This document shows positions 23,230 to 34,970 of a stretch of DNA of 64,000 nucleotides, piece after piece; within the stretch, counting starts at the first letter, position 1, and the number at the start of each line of letters is the position of its first letter. The notes under the pieces are model-generated. The model was not told where the DNA came from. It saw only the letters and a list, made by a program, of their open reading frames with translations, and made no database searches. The DNA is from Capsicum annuum (taxonomy: Eukaryota; Streptophyta; Magnoliopsida; Solanales; Solanaceae), in the NCBI RefSeq assembly GCF_002878395.1, contig NC_061115.1:217882613-217946612 (forward strand). Reading direction: 5' to 3'. Position numbers and translations under genes: made by a program.

Positions 23230-24650
23230 CCGAACTACAACCATGAAATAATTCAGATAATAGAAAATAAAATAAAACAAACTACCAGACATCTTCCTAG
23301 TAGGGAGAGGGGTGACTTCTCAATTGCTCAGCCTGACATCTTAGCCACTGGTTTGCATATCAGCATAACTAGAGTTATTCTCACTGTCAATGTTCTGCAC
23401 CATAATCAATTTATCTTGAATCATTTTTTCAATTTCTTTTTCAAAGCACGACAATCTTCAATACTGTGACCCTGAACATCAGAATGATATGCACATCATA
23501 CATTAGGATCAAAACTTCTTCAATGCGGGTCAGGAGTATACCCAAGAAGAGGAGTGATCATGCCTCGCTGTGCCAATCTCTGAGGCATATGACTCTCCAA
23601 TTGGTGTGAAACTATCTATCAATTTCTGCCTTATTTCATTATTTAACTTGGATCAAACATCGGGCCTAGAAGGTATTTGGTATGTTTGGGGAATCGGAGG
23701 ATGACTTTGAGTAGTTGGTACGCGCCATTGTGGGTAAGGAGGTAGTTGAACATATGGTTATGTGTAATATACTAGATATGGAGGTGGGGAAACAGGGTAT
23801 AATGGATTTTGGGAGTGATTATGGAGAGCTTGGGTATAAAATTGGGCTTAAGACTGACGACAATGTCGATTTCGTCTTCTTGGATATGCCCGTTCTCCAA
23901 CTACAATAGCAGTGCCATCTTTCTCATTTTTTTTCCCTCCAGGTTTTCTTAATTGATTGCATTATTGTCCTAAATATTTCACGGTTTCCTCATGCCCATC
24001 TTGCTCCTCAAATTTTGATATCTCAAAGATTGGAGGAAGGTTAGCGCTTGAAGGCATGCCTCGGTCTTTGTATGAAACATCTTTTTTACCCGCAGGTCCT
24101 AGAGAATTTTTTATAGCATTTTTTGCACTCTTTATTTTTTCAACCATTTTCTCCGACTCTTCTGGCACACTGGACTTCTTGTGAACAAATTTTGGCGGTC
24201 CATTTAACTTAAAAGCAAGCTCAGGGGTATAACAATGATCACCAAGAGTATTGAATATATGTTTACTAGCAGCATGGGGACGCACAACCGTTGGGCGAGC
24301 CAGTGTGGAAGTCCTAGTAGAGGATTGAGCAACAAGATCACAGTCGGCATGTGGTGTTGTGAATGTAGCAGGCTTATGCTGAGGAGCTAGAGGGAAAGTG
24401 GTGGAAGTATTGAGATGTTTTTGGCTTGGAATGAATTCTAAGTCATGTTGCAGTGCATCAACAACAGTAGAAAACTGACTTTGAGATTTTGGTGGAAAAC
24501 TCGAGGTATTTGTAGGATCAATAAAGGAAAATGGAGGAGGAAGAAACCCACTGGCCCAAGCTCGATGGATTTCTCTCATTTGTTGTCTTAGCCTCCTAAT
24601 CTCTTACTTCAAACTCTCATTTTCCTGATTCTTTGTTTTCTCCATGATGT
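23230..24650 (-). pseudogene. gag: E2 gag with internal deletion
   Basis: The minus-strand frame from about 24650 opens with IRRLRQQMREIHRAWASG, matching the E1 gag N-terminus (LRQQLIDLHQAWASG). One stop codon lies just upstream of this block. A 205-codon frame (24579-23962) ends in LPPIFEISKFEEQDGHEET, the start of the gag core. The frame then jumps directly to a GGKK-containing segment that in E1 lies after the core, so most of the gag core is missing. Near 23500 a separate frame gives CAYHSDVQGHSIEDC, a zinc-knuckle-like motif. Gag would build the particle; here it is shortened and shifted. Confidence 0.75.
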
Positions 24651-24809
24651 CACTCTCTATATCTTTGTTGGACACAACTAACCCTTTGGATTTGGTGTGA
24701 GAGGTGAAGGATCAGCCAGAATGCCACAAACTAACCACCTTAAACTAACTCAACAAAAAACAACAAATGTGTTAGAGTTAAACACTTTTTCAAAACCTCT
24801 TTTCCCTTT

Positions 24810-24902
24810 TTTTTTAAAAGATCGCCGAACCCGAGAAGGGCTCCTACGTATCTCACTCCCGAGAGAGAAAAATCAGGTGTGCGTAGTTCGTGAAGTCTTG
24901 CC
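24810..24902 (-). promoter_or_regulatory. recurrent junction hairpin module, E2 upstream copy 1
   Basis: The minus strand carries GAACTACGCACACCTGATTT, CTCTCGGGAGTGAGATACG and TAGGAGCCCTTCTCGGGTT, with a GCCC/GGGT stem (plus-strand 24829-24832 and 24838-24841). It lies upstream of gag. Confidence 0.6.
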
Positions 24903-25219
24903 AAAATGGCCAATTAAACTCTTTTTCTTTCTTTTTTTTTCTTGAAACCCTAAGAAGAAAACAAAATAATAAATTGTTAAAAGAATTGACGAGAAATCTT
25001 TTTTGTGTGTGTGTGTTTTCAGTTTTAACATCCCTATACAAAATGAAACCTATGATTACCAAAGAAAAATCTTTTTGGGTTTTCAATTTTGAATTTTATA
25101 TGAAAATGAAACTTGAACCTATTAAAGAATTTTTTTTTTATCGTTTAAAGATTTATATGAAACATCCACTCTAAATGGAGAGAGAAGACAACCTCTTTTT
25201 TTTTGGGATTTTGAAATAA

Positions 25220-25296
25220 TATCCCCGAACCAACAATAGGTTGCCTACGTATCTCACTCCCGAGAGAGGAGAATCAGGGGTGCGTAGTTCGTCCAG
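25220..25296 (-). promoter_or_regulatory. recurrent junction hairpin module, E2 upstream copy 2
   Basis: The minus strand carries GAACTACGCACCCCTGATTC, CTCTCGGGAGTGAGATACG and TAGGCAACC, then TATTGTT and GGTT. The stem is AACC/GGTT where other copies have GCCC/GGGC. Confidence 0.6.
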
Positions 25297-26265
25297 ATTG
25301 GACAATCAATGATTAAATAACAAGCTAGACCGTGATTTAAGAGATACAACCAAAGATGGACGATGAACCACGTTAATAAAATCTTTTGAGTTTTCATTTT
25401 GACACTTCAAAGAATAATGACATCAACAACTATGAAAGAAAAATCTTTTTGGTATTTTCGTTATACGAAATGTAAAAAATTTCTAACATCTTTTTTTTTG
25501 CATTTTTCTTTTATAAAATCTCTTATGAATGAATTTTTTTTTTTGAAGTTTTCGAATTGTGAATGCATGCTAAACGAGACAAAGGAAAATCTTTTTGATG
25601 CTTTTGAGAAAATGAGTCCGAAAGGTAAAAAAAAATCTTTTTGAATTTTTGAATTGTGAAAAATAAAAGCCATAAAAACTCTAAAAACTACGAAACTCTT
25701 TTTTTTCTTTTTAACTCACTTGTTCTTCTAGTTTTTTCAACAATTCTTGCCTACGCCCTTTACTTCTAACACATGCTTTCCCCAAATCAGTCCGTCAAAT
25801 GACCACGTTACCCTCAAAGATGCAACATTTAGCATGTAGGGATGCTTTAGAGGTGAGTCTCCTACAAAGGACCATGTGGGTCCCGCTAGGTCTCAATATG
25901 ATGCAGATAAGTGTGGCCTAAAGGCTGACCTACGCTGGGGTCCACTAAAAAGGCTGTTCGGGGGGGCATATGGTCAATAGTGGATTCCATACAACCCAAT
26001 GGCTCCTCCTCTTAAAATAAAGGTGACTCAACTATAGGTCGTGTACACACGTGTACTACGGACTTGTTGCATAAAAAAAGACTCGGGTTATGCATATGAT
26101 GTCAGATATAAAGCGGTAACATATAAAGTAAAAACTGTTAACAAAGAGCACGTAGGCACTCAACAATGATAAACAATAACACAAAACAACACAAACAAAA
26201 TGTCTATACACCTATAGTGCCAAACTAAGCGATACAACTCCAAAATAAGCTTGAATTCTAAAAAA

Positions 26266-26283
26266 TCCCCAGCAGAGTCGCCA
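26266..26283 (-). promoter_or_regulatory. E2 primer-binding site (tRNA-Arg type)
   Basis: The minus strand reads TGGCGACTCTGCTGGGGA four bases inside LTR D. Confidence 0.85.
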
Positions 26284-26287
26284 GAGC

Positions 26288-28159
26288 TGTCACACCCCCT
26301 TTTCAACCAAAAAAAGATTATATTAAAGTTTGAAAGAGTTTTTGTTATTAAAGTGATAAAAGATTAAAGTTCGTTTCGAAAAAGGATTGTTTACATTTTT
26401 TATTCAGAGTCGCCACTTGGCATAAATCGGGTGTGCCAAGTCACCCATGGATATATTTTTCAAAATAATTTGACTCATTAAACTAGTTTACAAACAGAGA
26501 TTCCAGTTAAGGAATTTTGTTGACCGAGGGGAAGGTGTTGGTACCCCTCGATCCCGTGATTTGACCACGGTCGCTTAGTGGAGCATATCGAATAATTTGA
26601 CACTATGAATGTATAAATCACACAAAAACAACCTATCAAACAAACAAACAAAATAACTCCAAAAATATAATGTTCAGTCCTATTATTACAACCCGAAATA
26701 AAAAATGCAAAAATGTAAACCTACACTAGTCCTAAAATACGCACCAATGTTTTACCCGATGCCTCAGGCCTTCGTCACGAATGTCCTCTGAGTACAAATT
26801 ACCTCGGGGCATTCCCCCGACGAATAAACACAAATACCTCGGGGCATTCCCCGGCCAAATGATACATTTGATCCAAAAACCATAAAACCAAGCCATTCAA
26901 CACACATTTTCAACATTCAACAATCCACGAGTTCTAAATTTGCCTACCCGAGCCTAATATGTGCCTACGCCTTTGACGGTCTTATCATGATACTACAAAA
27001 CTCATCAACATCAATGAATCAAAAACAAGTTAACACTTATTTTTTATCAACTTCTCAATTTCGCCCCAAATTTCCATTTAACACCAAATTTCCACAATTC
27101 ACAATTTCTATTTTTCAACAATCCATAATCACTTTTCAATGAAATTAAGCAATAATTCAATATCAAAATAGCAATTCATTAGCAATCAAGATCAAACAAC
27201 ACACAAAATTTCATCCAATACATCATATTTTATCAAAAATGAAATAAAAGAGGAAAAGAGTAGAAATGGACCTCAATGATGATTTTATTTCAAATATCAT
27301 TCAATCAAAACGGCGAATCTTTGTGCCGAAGAACCCTGAATCAACCTTGAAGAATACCACAATTATGAAGAAACACAGCAGAACACAACCCGTATGCGAA
27401 ACTATTGCAAAAATACGTTAAAAATAGGGCTGATTTTAGTAAAATTCCACTGCTGGTTTATGTTTTCATCGAATCTTAGTGTTTTACAACCATTTATACC
27501 TAGAAATCTAAGGAAACAAGGAGATTTTGGATTCTGGGACTGAACCGATCGAAACGAAGAGTTGAAAACCAATTTCGGTGAGATTTTGCCAGAATTCCAA
27601 AGAAAGATGACCAATATCTAAAATCCTCTTCATTATCGATTTCTCGCTCAATGTGTGTGTGCGCCAGATCTGTGCACGTCTGTTAGGAACCCGAAATGGA
27701 AAAGAATCAAGAGCCCCCACCCCAAGTCATCTGCGTGTGTATTTTTAATCAAAATTATATGTGTTGTATGTTTGTAGATATATAAAGATGATGGCTTCCC
27801 TGTGAGTGCCTCTTCTCTATGGGTTCCCCCTCTTTTTTGTCTTGCCTGTATATATTTTGTAAATTGAGAGTGATGGTGAGAATTGTATGGTAGTAGGGTA
27901 GGTGGGGTAGTGAGGTGTTATTTTTTAATTGGAGGGGTAGAGATTAGGTGTCCATTGTTGATTGGGTGGGTTGTTGGAATATTAGAATGAGATAAAGTTT
28001 TTTATGACTTGTTAGTTGGATAAAACAAAACAAAAATAAATACATAAATAAGTAAAAGATGAGGTATTTATTTTCTTGGGAAAAATTATAAAAATGGGGT
28101 TAAATCGTATGATATCAGAATAAGAAATATTTTTGACGGGGCAAAATTACGTGTCTACA
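26288..28159 (-). repeat. E2 5' LTR (LTR D)
   Basis: On the plus strand it runs TGTCACACCCCC to ACGTGTCTACA. It carries the LTR hairpin at 26522-26553 with a U-G third pair (minus strand GATCGAGGGG and CCCCTCGGTC). Confidence 0.92.
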
Positions 28160-28164
28160 ATGAT
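28160..28164 (+). repeat. E2 target-site duplication, right
   Basis: ATGAT, identical to 16896-16900. Confidence 0.9.
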
Positions 28165-29060
28165 CTTAACTGAAATATATAAGGCTTTGACTGAGGTAAA
28201 ATGAGGAATTCAATTTTTTGAGGGGAGTAACTTAACATTACAGTTGTGGATGATGGAGCATTTGCATACGCCTTCTTTAGTTAGAGCAGATGTAGTTGAT
28301 CGTTGTAAGGATGATCGGGTGTACGCCGTGGAGGAGAGAATGCATTTTGATAAATTTTCTTTACCTGTGGGGGTCAATGCTTGGGTCGAATTTCTCGAAG
28401 CAAGAACACATGACAATATCCTTTGGACCAATCGATGGCTCAATCCTAAGGTAATTTTTTCTGGATGTCGCATGCAACCTCTTCTAGTTTTGATAGGGCT
28501 CAAATGCACTAGGCCTTACAGTTCGAGTAGGGTAATGCGTCAGTTGGGTAGGTAGAAATATATCCTACCGATATTGGACCTTCAAAAGGATATCGACTAC
28601 TTTAAGGATATAGCCAAAGGGGAACTCAGGTACGAGCAATTCTAGCTTAATTCAACAAAAATGGGCGTAGATTCTTTCAAAATAGGTCTAGACAATCCGG
28701 GGTACACTCAAAGATATGGAGTCTGGCTTCAATCCATACCTCGGGTGCCAGTAGGCCATTACCAATGCATCTTAGAGGGAGAGTGCAGGAAGAATGCATA
28801 GTTAATAACCGTCAGAATGAAGATGCGGGGGCCAAAATGGAAGAATTGAGAGTCCAATTATCGAGTTTGCTCACAACTGCGGAAGGATTTCAGAATAGTT
28901 TTTACAACTGTACTCCCCAGAGGTAGGTATACGGGCTAGAGGCTTTCTCCCTAATATTAATTATCAAAGTATCATTGCAGGGTATGTTGCACGATTTGAG
29001 CGAGAAAGAGGGAACTTTACAGGCAGGTCCATCTCAGCCAGGGTCATCCCACAGAACACC
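28160..29060 (+). pseudogene. E1 ORF1, C-terminal part
   Basis: Directly after the E2 insertion the frame reads MILTEIYKALTEV, a stop, then IQFFEGSNLTLQLWMMEHL and later TRPYSSSRVMRQLGR, the expected continuation of the DUF7745-like protein. Beyond about 28560 the sequence stays protein-like in shifting frames (YTQRYGVWLQSIPRVPVGHY near 28710, MEELRVQLSSLLTTAEGF near 28840) and includes a short charged, possibly coiled-coil tail. Its end is unclear. Confidence 0.7.
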
Positions 29061-29910
29061 AATTTGAAGGAGCAACCCTCATCTTTTATTTAGTTTGAGT
29101 CCTTTATTTTTCTATCATTGTGTGGTTGTGTCTTTGTTCAGTCGGTGTCATGTTTGTTTTAAACGTTAAGGGTCTTCTAGGAGTATTATGCATGTTATCT
29201 TATGGGTCTAGAATGATGTTTAGTCTTTGTTGATCAGTTTTAAGTTGTCTTAAATTCGAAGTTTGTTTTAGTTTTCTCTTTTATGAAATGCCAATGTTGC
29301 GGAATTGTTTCTTTTTATGTGTTCTTCGTAAATAAAAAATCAAAAAAACAAATCAAAATCAAGAATAAAAAATCTTCAACTTTGTGGTATTTATGCATGC
29401 ATTCCCTGAACTACGCAAGATCTGATTCATGTACATCATGATACGTAGGCAACCTACTTTTGGGTTCGATCTAATCATTTTGTTTCGTTCTTTTTCATTA
29501 TTTTTCCTCTTTTAAAGAAAAGCAAAAGCCATAGAGAATGATAAAACGAAGGTAGATAGTGAGAGAAGAAAAGAAAGAAAGGATGATGAGATAAGAAAGG
29601 GAAAGAACAGAAACTGATACCAAAAAAGAGAGAAATGAAGGCAAAAGAAAAGAGGTGTGGTTAGAAAAAAGAAGCGAATAAGTGTAGATGAAAATCGGGA
29701 TGATGTTAAAATGGCCTCGCTACCCTCGAAGGCTGGTAGAAATGAACATGAATCTAGGACAATTTTACCAATGTGATTCCAATACTCGCTGTGTGACCTA
29801 ATCCTAATGGTTGTTGTCTTTGATGAGCATATTCTTTCAGATAACAATGGTTGGTTTACAGCACTCTAGCTAGTCACTCGTACTTCATTAGATCAAAAAT
29901 AAAGCTCGTC
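29061..29910 (+). other. E1 ORF1-gag spacer
   Basis: Untranslated segment with T-rich then A/G-rich sequence. It includes the hairpin module at 29405-29470. No coding content was recognised. Confidence 0.55.
29405..29470 (+). promoter_or_regulatory. recurrent junction hairpin module, E1 upstream copy
   Basis: It contains GAACTACGCA, CTGATTC, GATACGTAGGC and an AACC (29451-29454) / GGTT (29463-29466) stem-loop. It lies between ORF1 and gag. Confidence 0.6.
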
Positions 29911-32150
29911 ATGGCTAGTAGGGAGATTGAAAATTTTTTCATTGACCCAGATCAGGATCCCCAAGAGGAAAGTTCAGAATGCAATGATGAGGTTCTAAGA
30001 CTCAGGCAACAATTAATAGATCTACACCAAGCATGGGCTAGTGGCATGCCTCCTCCTCCGCTCCCTAAAGATCTTGGGAATATCTCTAACTGCCCACCAC
30101 TTTTTCTGGCTCAATTCTCTGCTCCCATGGAGTCACCAGAACATGCTCTAGAATTCACTCCACAACAATATTATCCTGGCACTTCTAGTGTGCCCTTGGA
30201 AGTTCCCCAACCAAGGCCCGCGACTCAGCCGGCGCTACCGGCAGCGCCTGTGTTCGTGGCTCCGCCACCACTTGAAGCTCCCACCTATGTTATGCATCTG
30301 ACAACGGTGCATCCTCTATCTCCTGGTGAGCCAGTATTGAAGGTTTCAGATAATCAGTATTATGCCCAGAGCTTACTTTGAGGATTAATGAACCGTATGG
30401 GTACACTCAGATACCTGCGTTTTCCTTTGATACGGAGAAGCCCATCGCAAAAGAAGAATAGGAAGTCATAATGTGGAAATTTAAAAGTTTGGAATAGGCC
30501 ATGAGGAATTTACAGGGAATCGGATGTTATAAAAGTGTTTCCTATAAAGATCTTTGCATGTTCCCAGACGTTAACCTTCCCCTCAGCTTTAAAATACCCA
30601 AATTTGAGAAGTATATTGGGCACGGTGATCCCGTGGTCACTTAAGATGTTATTGCAACCAGTTGAGGGCTGCAGGGGGAAGGGAAGATTTGCTCATCAAT
30701 TTCTTTGGCGAGAGTCTTTCTGATTTGGCTTCAAAATGGTTTGTCGGTCAAGATATCGACAAGTAAAACAGTCGGTATGACTTAGCTTCTGAGTTTGTGC
30801 AATATTTTCAGTATAACATGGACCTGATTCCTGACAAAAAATCCTTGGTCAACATGAAGAAGAAAAGCACCGAAGGCTTTAGGGAATACGCGAAAAGGTA
30901 GCGTGAACAGGCCTTCTGGGTAAAGACTCCAATGAAGGAGAGTAAGCTGGTAGAGGTCTTCATTCAGGCACAGGATGAGACCTATTTTTAATATTTACTT
31001 CCGACAATGGGAAAGTCTTTTATTAAAGTCCTCAAAATAGGAGAGATAATAGAGGACGGAATTAAGACCGGACGAATAGTGAGTTTTGCAGCATTGAAAG
31101 CCACCACACAAGCGATTCAAGGTGGATATGGCGCGTTCGGAGGTAAAAAGAAGAAAGAGGATGTGGCGACCATTATTGCTGGACCCCATTCCTATCCCAA
31201 AAGACTGCCTCGCCCCTATCCCCAATCCCAAGCCTAAGCCTATGTCCAAGCTCTATATATTCCTCCCCACCCTTACTACCCTCCGCAAAACCCACCATAT
31301 GCTATTCCACCCCATCCTTACCCAGTATATAGCGCATAACCATATGCCCAAACCCCTTTTTACCGGCAATGATGGGCGCAAGCTCCACAAAATCGTCCAT
31401 CAACTCCACCAAATTACCATAACCCCTCCAGACCTGGTTTCCAACCCAGGCCCGAGTACAAGAAAGAGAAGGCGGTCAAAAATCAGTTTACGCCTCTCGG
31501 GGAGACATATGCTAGCTTGTTTGACAGGTTGAAAAAGATGAAGGTCTTAAGCTCGATTCAAGGAAGGATTTCAAATCCACCTCCCAGGAATCTTGATTAT
31601 TCTCTAAGGTGTGCATATTTTTCTAACATGCTAGGCCACGATATTGAGAAATGCTGGTATTTAAAAAGATTCGTCCAAGATTTAATAAATGCAAATCAAA
31701 TTTTGTTCCAGGCCCCGGAGGCTCCAAACATTAACCAGAATCCGTTGCCAACCCATGCTAAAACTAATATGTTAGAATTGATATATGATGGGAAAGAGTC
31801 ATCAAGGTGTTATAAGCCTATTGTCAGAATACAGACCAATGAGGATAAATCAGTAAATGTGGAAGACTCACTGAAAGCAATATCATTGAGCCAGAAAGAA
31901 ACGGGAGAGGATAAAGTCCAAGAAAGCACGAAGAAACCCGTGATCACAGTAAAAGGAGTCCGAGAAATTGTTGGTTTAAGTCAAGACAAGCCTAAGTTGA
32001 CGGTGATAGGAGCTCCGGGTAAGCCTATATTGACAGTGAAAGGAGCACTTACGACACCTATTATCATCAAACCGGTGACCCAACCTCCGATAGTTGATAT
32101 GAAAAAGGTTTCCTGGAACTATAAGCGGGCTGTGATGACTTAACAAGGGA
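29911..32150 (+). pseudogene. gag: E1 gag
   Basis: The chosen start is the ATG of MASREIENFFIDPDQDPQEE. The N-terminal part is acidic, then proline-rich (LPAAPVFVAPPPLEAP). The gag core follows in broken frames: NLPLSFKIPKFEKYIGHGDP near 30580, FREYAKR near 30880, PTMGKSFIKVLKIG near 31000. A second proline/tyrosine-rich tract lies at 31260-31470, and a zinc-knuckle-like CAYFSNMLGHDIEKC sits at 31611-31654. At least ten stops or frame changes are present. Gag would form the particle and bind element RNA. Confidence 0.8.
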
Positions 32151-32279
32151 AGTAAGTAGTGGAAGATGTAGATGAGGTAGGGGCTTGACTCGGTCAGAAA
32201 GATGCTTTGTGCCTGAGGTTTAAGAAAATCCAAGCCAATTGTCAGTGGGCCTTCTTCTATCAAAAATACTGTCACCGAA

Positions 32280-33481
32280 GAAGAAGTCGAAGAATTTTTT
32301 AAAAAGATGAAGTTGCCAGAGTATTCAATAATAGATCAGTTGAAGAAAACCACTGCTCAAATTTCCCTCTTATCATTGTGGCTGCATTTCAAGGAACATC
32401 GTGACATTATACTGAAGGTATTAAATGAAGCATACGTACCTAGGGAGATTATGGTAAATCAGCTTGAGAAAATGGTTGGAAAAATCTTTGAGGTCAATCG
32501 GATCAGCTTTTCTGATGATTAATTGCCTGTTGAAGGTACAAGGCATAATCAGAGTCTTTATATTACCGTGAAGTGTGAAGATTTCTACGTCACTCATGTC
32601 ATGATTGACGGAGGTTTTGATGCAAATATTTGCCCTATTTCCACCTTGCAAAAATTAAATATTGGAATTGAGAGGATCAGGCCCAACAATGTATGTGTCA
32701 GGACTTTCGACGGTGCAAAATCAAACTCCATTGGCAAAATAGAACTAATGTTGATTATAGGGCCTGTTGAGTTTGCCATAGAGTTTCAAGTATTGAATAT
32801 CGACTCCTCTTACAATCTGTTGTCAGGAAAATTGTGGATCCACAAGGCTAAGGCGGGTTGCATCTACATTGCACCAAATGATCAAGTTTGAGCATGACAG
32901 GCAAGAAGTGATTATTTATGGTGAAGGGGATTTGTCCCCCTACAAAGATTCTTCCTTGTCCCTTATTGAAGTAAACAATGTAGAGGAGACATTTGTCTAT
33001 CAAACTTTTGATTCATATCATTGAAGGGCAAGTTATTCCAGGGCCACAATTGTATCCCGCTTCTGTCATGATGATAAATGAAATGTTAAAATATGGATTC
33101 GAGCCAGGAAGAGGTTTGGGAGTGTCTCTTCACAGTATAGTTTGTCCTATATGTCCGAGGGAGAACATGGGCACTTTTGGTCTAGTTTTCAAACCTACGG
33201 CTGAAGATCTGAAGAAATCCAAGGAAAGAAAGAAAAAAATATGGTCACTCCCTCGCCTTGTGCCTCTACTCAGTAAGTCATTCATCAAAAGTAATGTCGT
33301 GGCACCTGTAGAATTTGAAGCTAAATTGGTTGATGACTTCCAGAACCTGTTGATTGAAGTTTACCTGGTTGACACAGGAGAAGGTACCAATAAGGCAGAT
33401 GTGCAGTTCATAGGCCCAGCTGTCCATCTCAACAATTGGGAAGTCACTCTTCTTCTCCCCGTCATGAGGGAGTTTTGGTAG
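32280..33481 (+). pseudogene. E1 protease region with G-patch-like tail
   Basis: The frame near 32600 contains THVMIDGGFDANICPISTL, the DGG-type aspartic protease active site of Tat elements, followed by a flap-like region and LLSGKLWIHKAKA. Downstream (33060-33140) MLKYGFEPGRGLGVSLHSI resembles a G-patch, a glycine-rich RNA-binding motif; this second call is inference. A stop at 32520-32522 and a frame change near 32890 break the frame. Confidence 0.7.
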
Positions 33482-33703
33482 TTCATTTTGTTTTTCTTTT
33501 AGTTTTTTTAGTTATTCCAGGGTTGTAACTCGGAATTTAGCTTCTCTATATTTTGTTGTTTTGTGTAAACCCTCCTATCTTTCCCTTTTAATGAAATGCA
33601 ATGTCCCTTTTATTTTGTGTCTAATGTATCTTGTTTTGTCTTTTCTTTATACAATTCTCTTTATGCTGACTCTAATGACATGACATGCATGCGGAATTTT
33701 TAG
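33478..33703 (+). other. possible intron between protease and RT
   Basis: A T-rich, stop-rich gap of about 226 bp separates the two coding blocks. A GT (33478) after AGTTTTG and an AG (33703) after GGAATTTTT could be its ends, and the downstream frame is open to the RT start from 33704. Ogre elements are known to have an intron at this place. The exact donor does not join the frames cleanly, perhaps from decay. Confidence 0.4.
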
Positions 33704-34970
33704 CCTAATATTAAAATCCAAACTAATCAAGATATAATGAAGCAAGAGGGGAAATATGATGAAGAAGATGCACTAGAAGAAATAAGCAAAGAGTTGGAAC
33801 AGTTTGAAGACAAACTGAATCCTAATTTGAATGAAACTGAACCAATTAATCTAGGGAATCAAGAAGATGTTAGGGAAACTAAAACCAGTGTACATGTTTT
33901 GCCACAGCTAAAAGATGGAATGATTCAAGCGTTAATTGATTATAAGGATATTTTTGCATGGTCTTATGATGATATGCCTGGTTTAAGCACTGAATTAGTG
34001 GCTCATAAATTGTCAATTGATCCTGCCTTCCCCCAGTGAAACAAAATTTGAGGAAGTTTAAAACTGATGTAAGTATCAAAATCAAAGAAGAAATCATGAA
34101 ACAACTTGAAGTCAAAGTCATTCGAGTGGCTCGTTATCGTACGTTGTTATCTAATGTTGTTCCTGTCCCAAAGAAAGACGGTAAAATTTGAGTATGTGTT
34201 GATTACCATGATTTGAACAGAGCAAGTATGAAGGATGATTTTTCGCTACCCAACATCCATATTTTGCTGGACAATTGCGCTAAACATGAGGTAGCCTCTT
34301 TTGTGAATTGCTATGCCGGATACCACCAGATCATTATGGATGATGAAGACGCAGAGAAGATGTCTTTTATCACACCATGGGGAACTTATTATTATCGAGT
34401 AATGTCGTTTGGTTTGAAGAATGCTAGAGAAACATATATGAGAGCCATGGCCACTATGTTTCATGACATGATGCATAAGGAGATTAAGGTTTATGTTGAT
34501 GATGTGATTATTAAATCAAAGAATTAGGCTGGCCATGTTAAAAATCTAAGAAAGTTCTTCGAAAGACTCCGCAGGTATAATCTCAAACTCAACCCGGCAA
34601 AATGTGTATTTGAAGTTTCGTCTAGAAAGTTGTTGGGTTTTGTAGTCAGCCGTTGGGGTATCGAATTGGATCCTTCGAAGATCAAAGCCATTCAGGATCT
34701 TCCACCACCCAAGAATAGAACGGAGGTAATGAGTCTGCTTGGTAGGCTGAACTACATTAGTAGATTTATTGCTCAACTCACAACCACGTGTAAGCCCATT
34801 TTCAAGTTGTTAAAAAAGAGTGTTGTGGTAGAGTGGACTGAAAAATGTCAGGAAGACAAAATCAAAAAATATCTGTCAAATCCGCCCGTGCTGGTACCAC
34901 CGGAGCTAGGTAGGCCGTTGATCTTATATTTATCGGTCATGAACAATCTTTTGGTTGTGTCCTAGGTCAA
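33704..34970 (+). pseudogene. pol: E1 reverse transcriptase
   Basis: The N-terminal block (33737-34039) has IFAWSYDDMPGLSTELVAHK. RT motifs follow: SNVVPVPKKDGKI then a stop, VDYHDLNRASMKDDFSLPNI, the YHQIIMDDEDAEKMSFITPW block, and the catalytic YVDD at 34492-34503 (KVYVDDVIIKSK). After another stop come KLNPAKCVFEVSSRKLLGF and NRTEVMSLLGRLNYISRFI, the end of RT and the connection to RNase H. It would make DNA from element RNA. At least three stops disable it. Confidence 0.88.

Larger units (their letters stand above)
16901..28159 (-). mobile_element. Ogre-family gag-only derivative E2, nested in E1
   Basis: LTR C (16901-18951) and LTR D (26288-28159) flank a 7.3-kb interior read on the minus strand, with a perfect ATGAT duplication outside. 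The minus strand shows LTR D, primer site, 5' UTR, gag, 3' UTR with two tandem-repeat arrays, purine tract, LTR C. Neither ORF1 nor protease, RT, RNase H or integrase was found; sequence below about 23200 is already 3'-UTR-like and parallels E1 from about 37380 onward. It would have moved using enzymes from a complete relative. The insertion lies in ORF1 of E1 in opposite orientation. Confidence 0.9.

Noticed and set aside
29512..29847. Minus-strand frame of 111 codons with hydrophobic content
   Set aside because: It lies antisense in the E1 ORF1-gag spacer over an A/G-rich tract, so the F/L/S-rich product is compositional.
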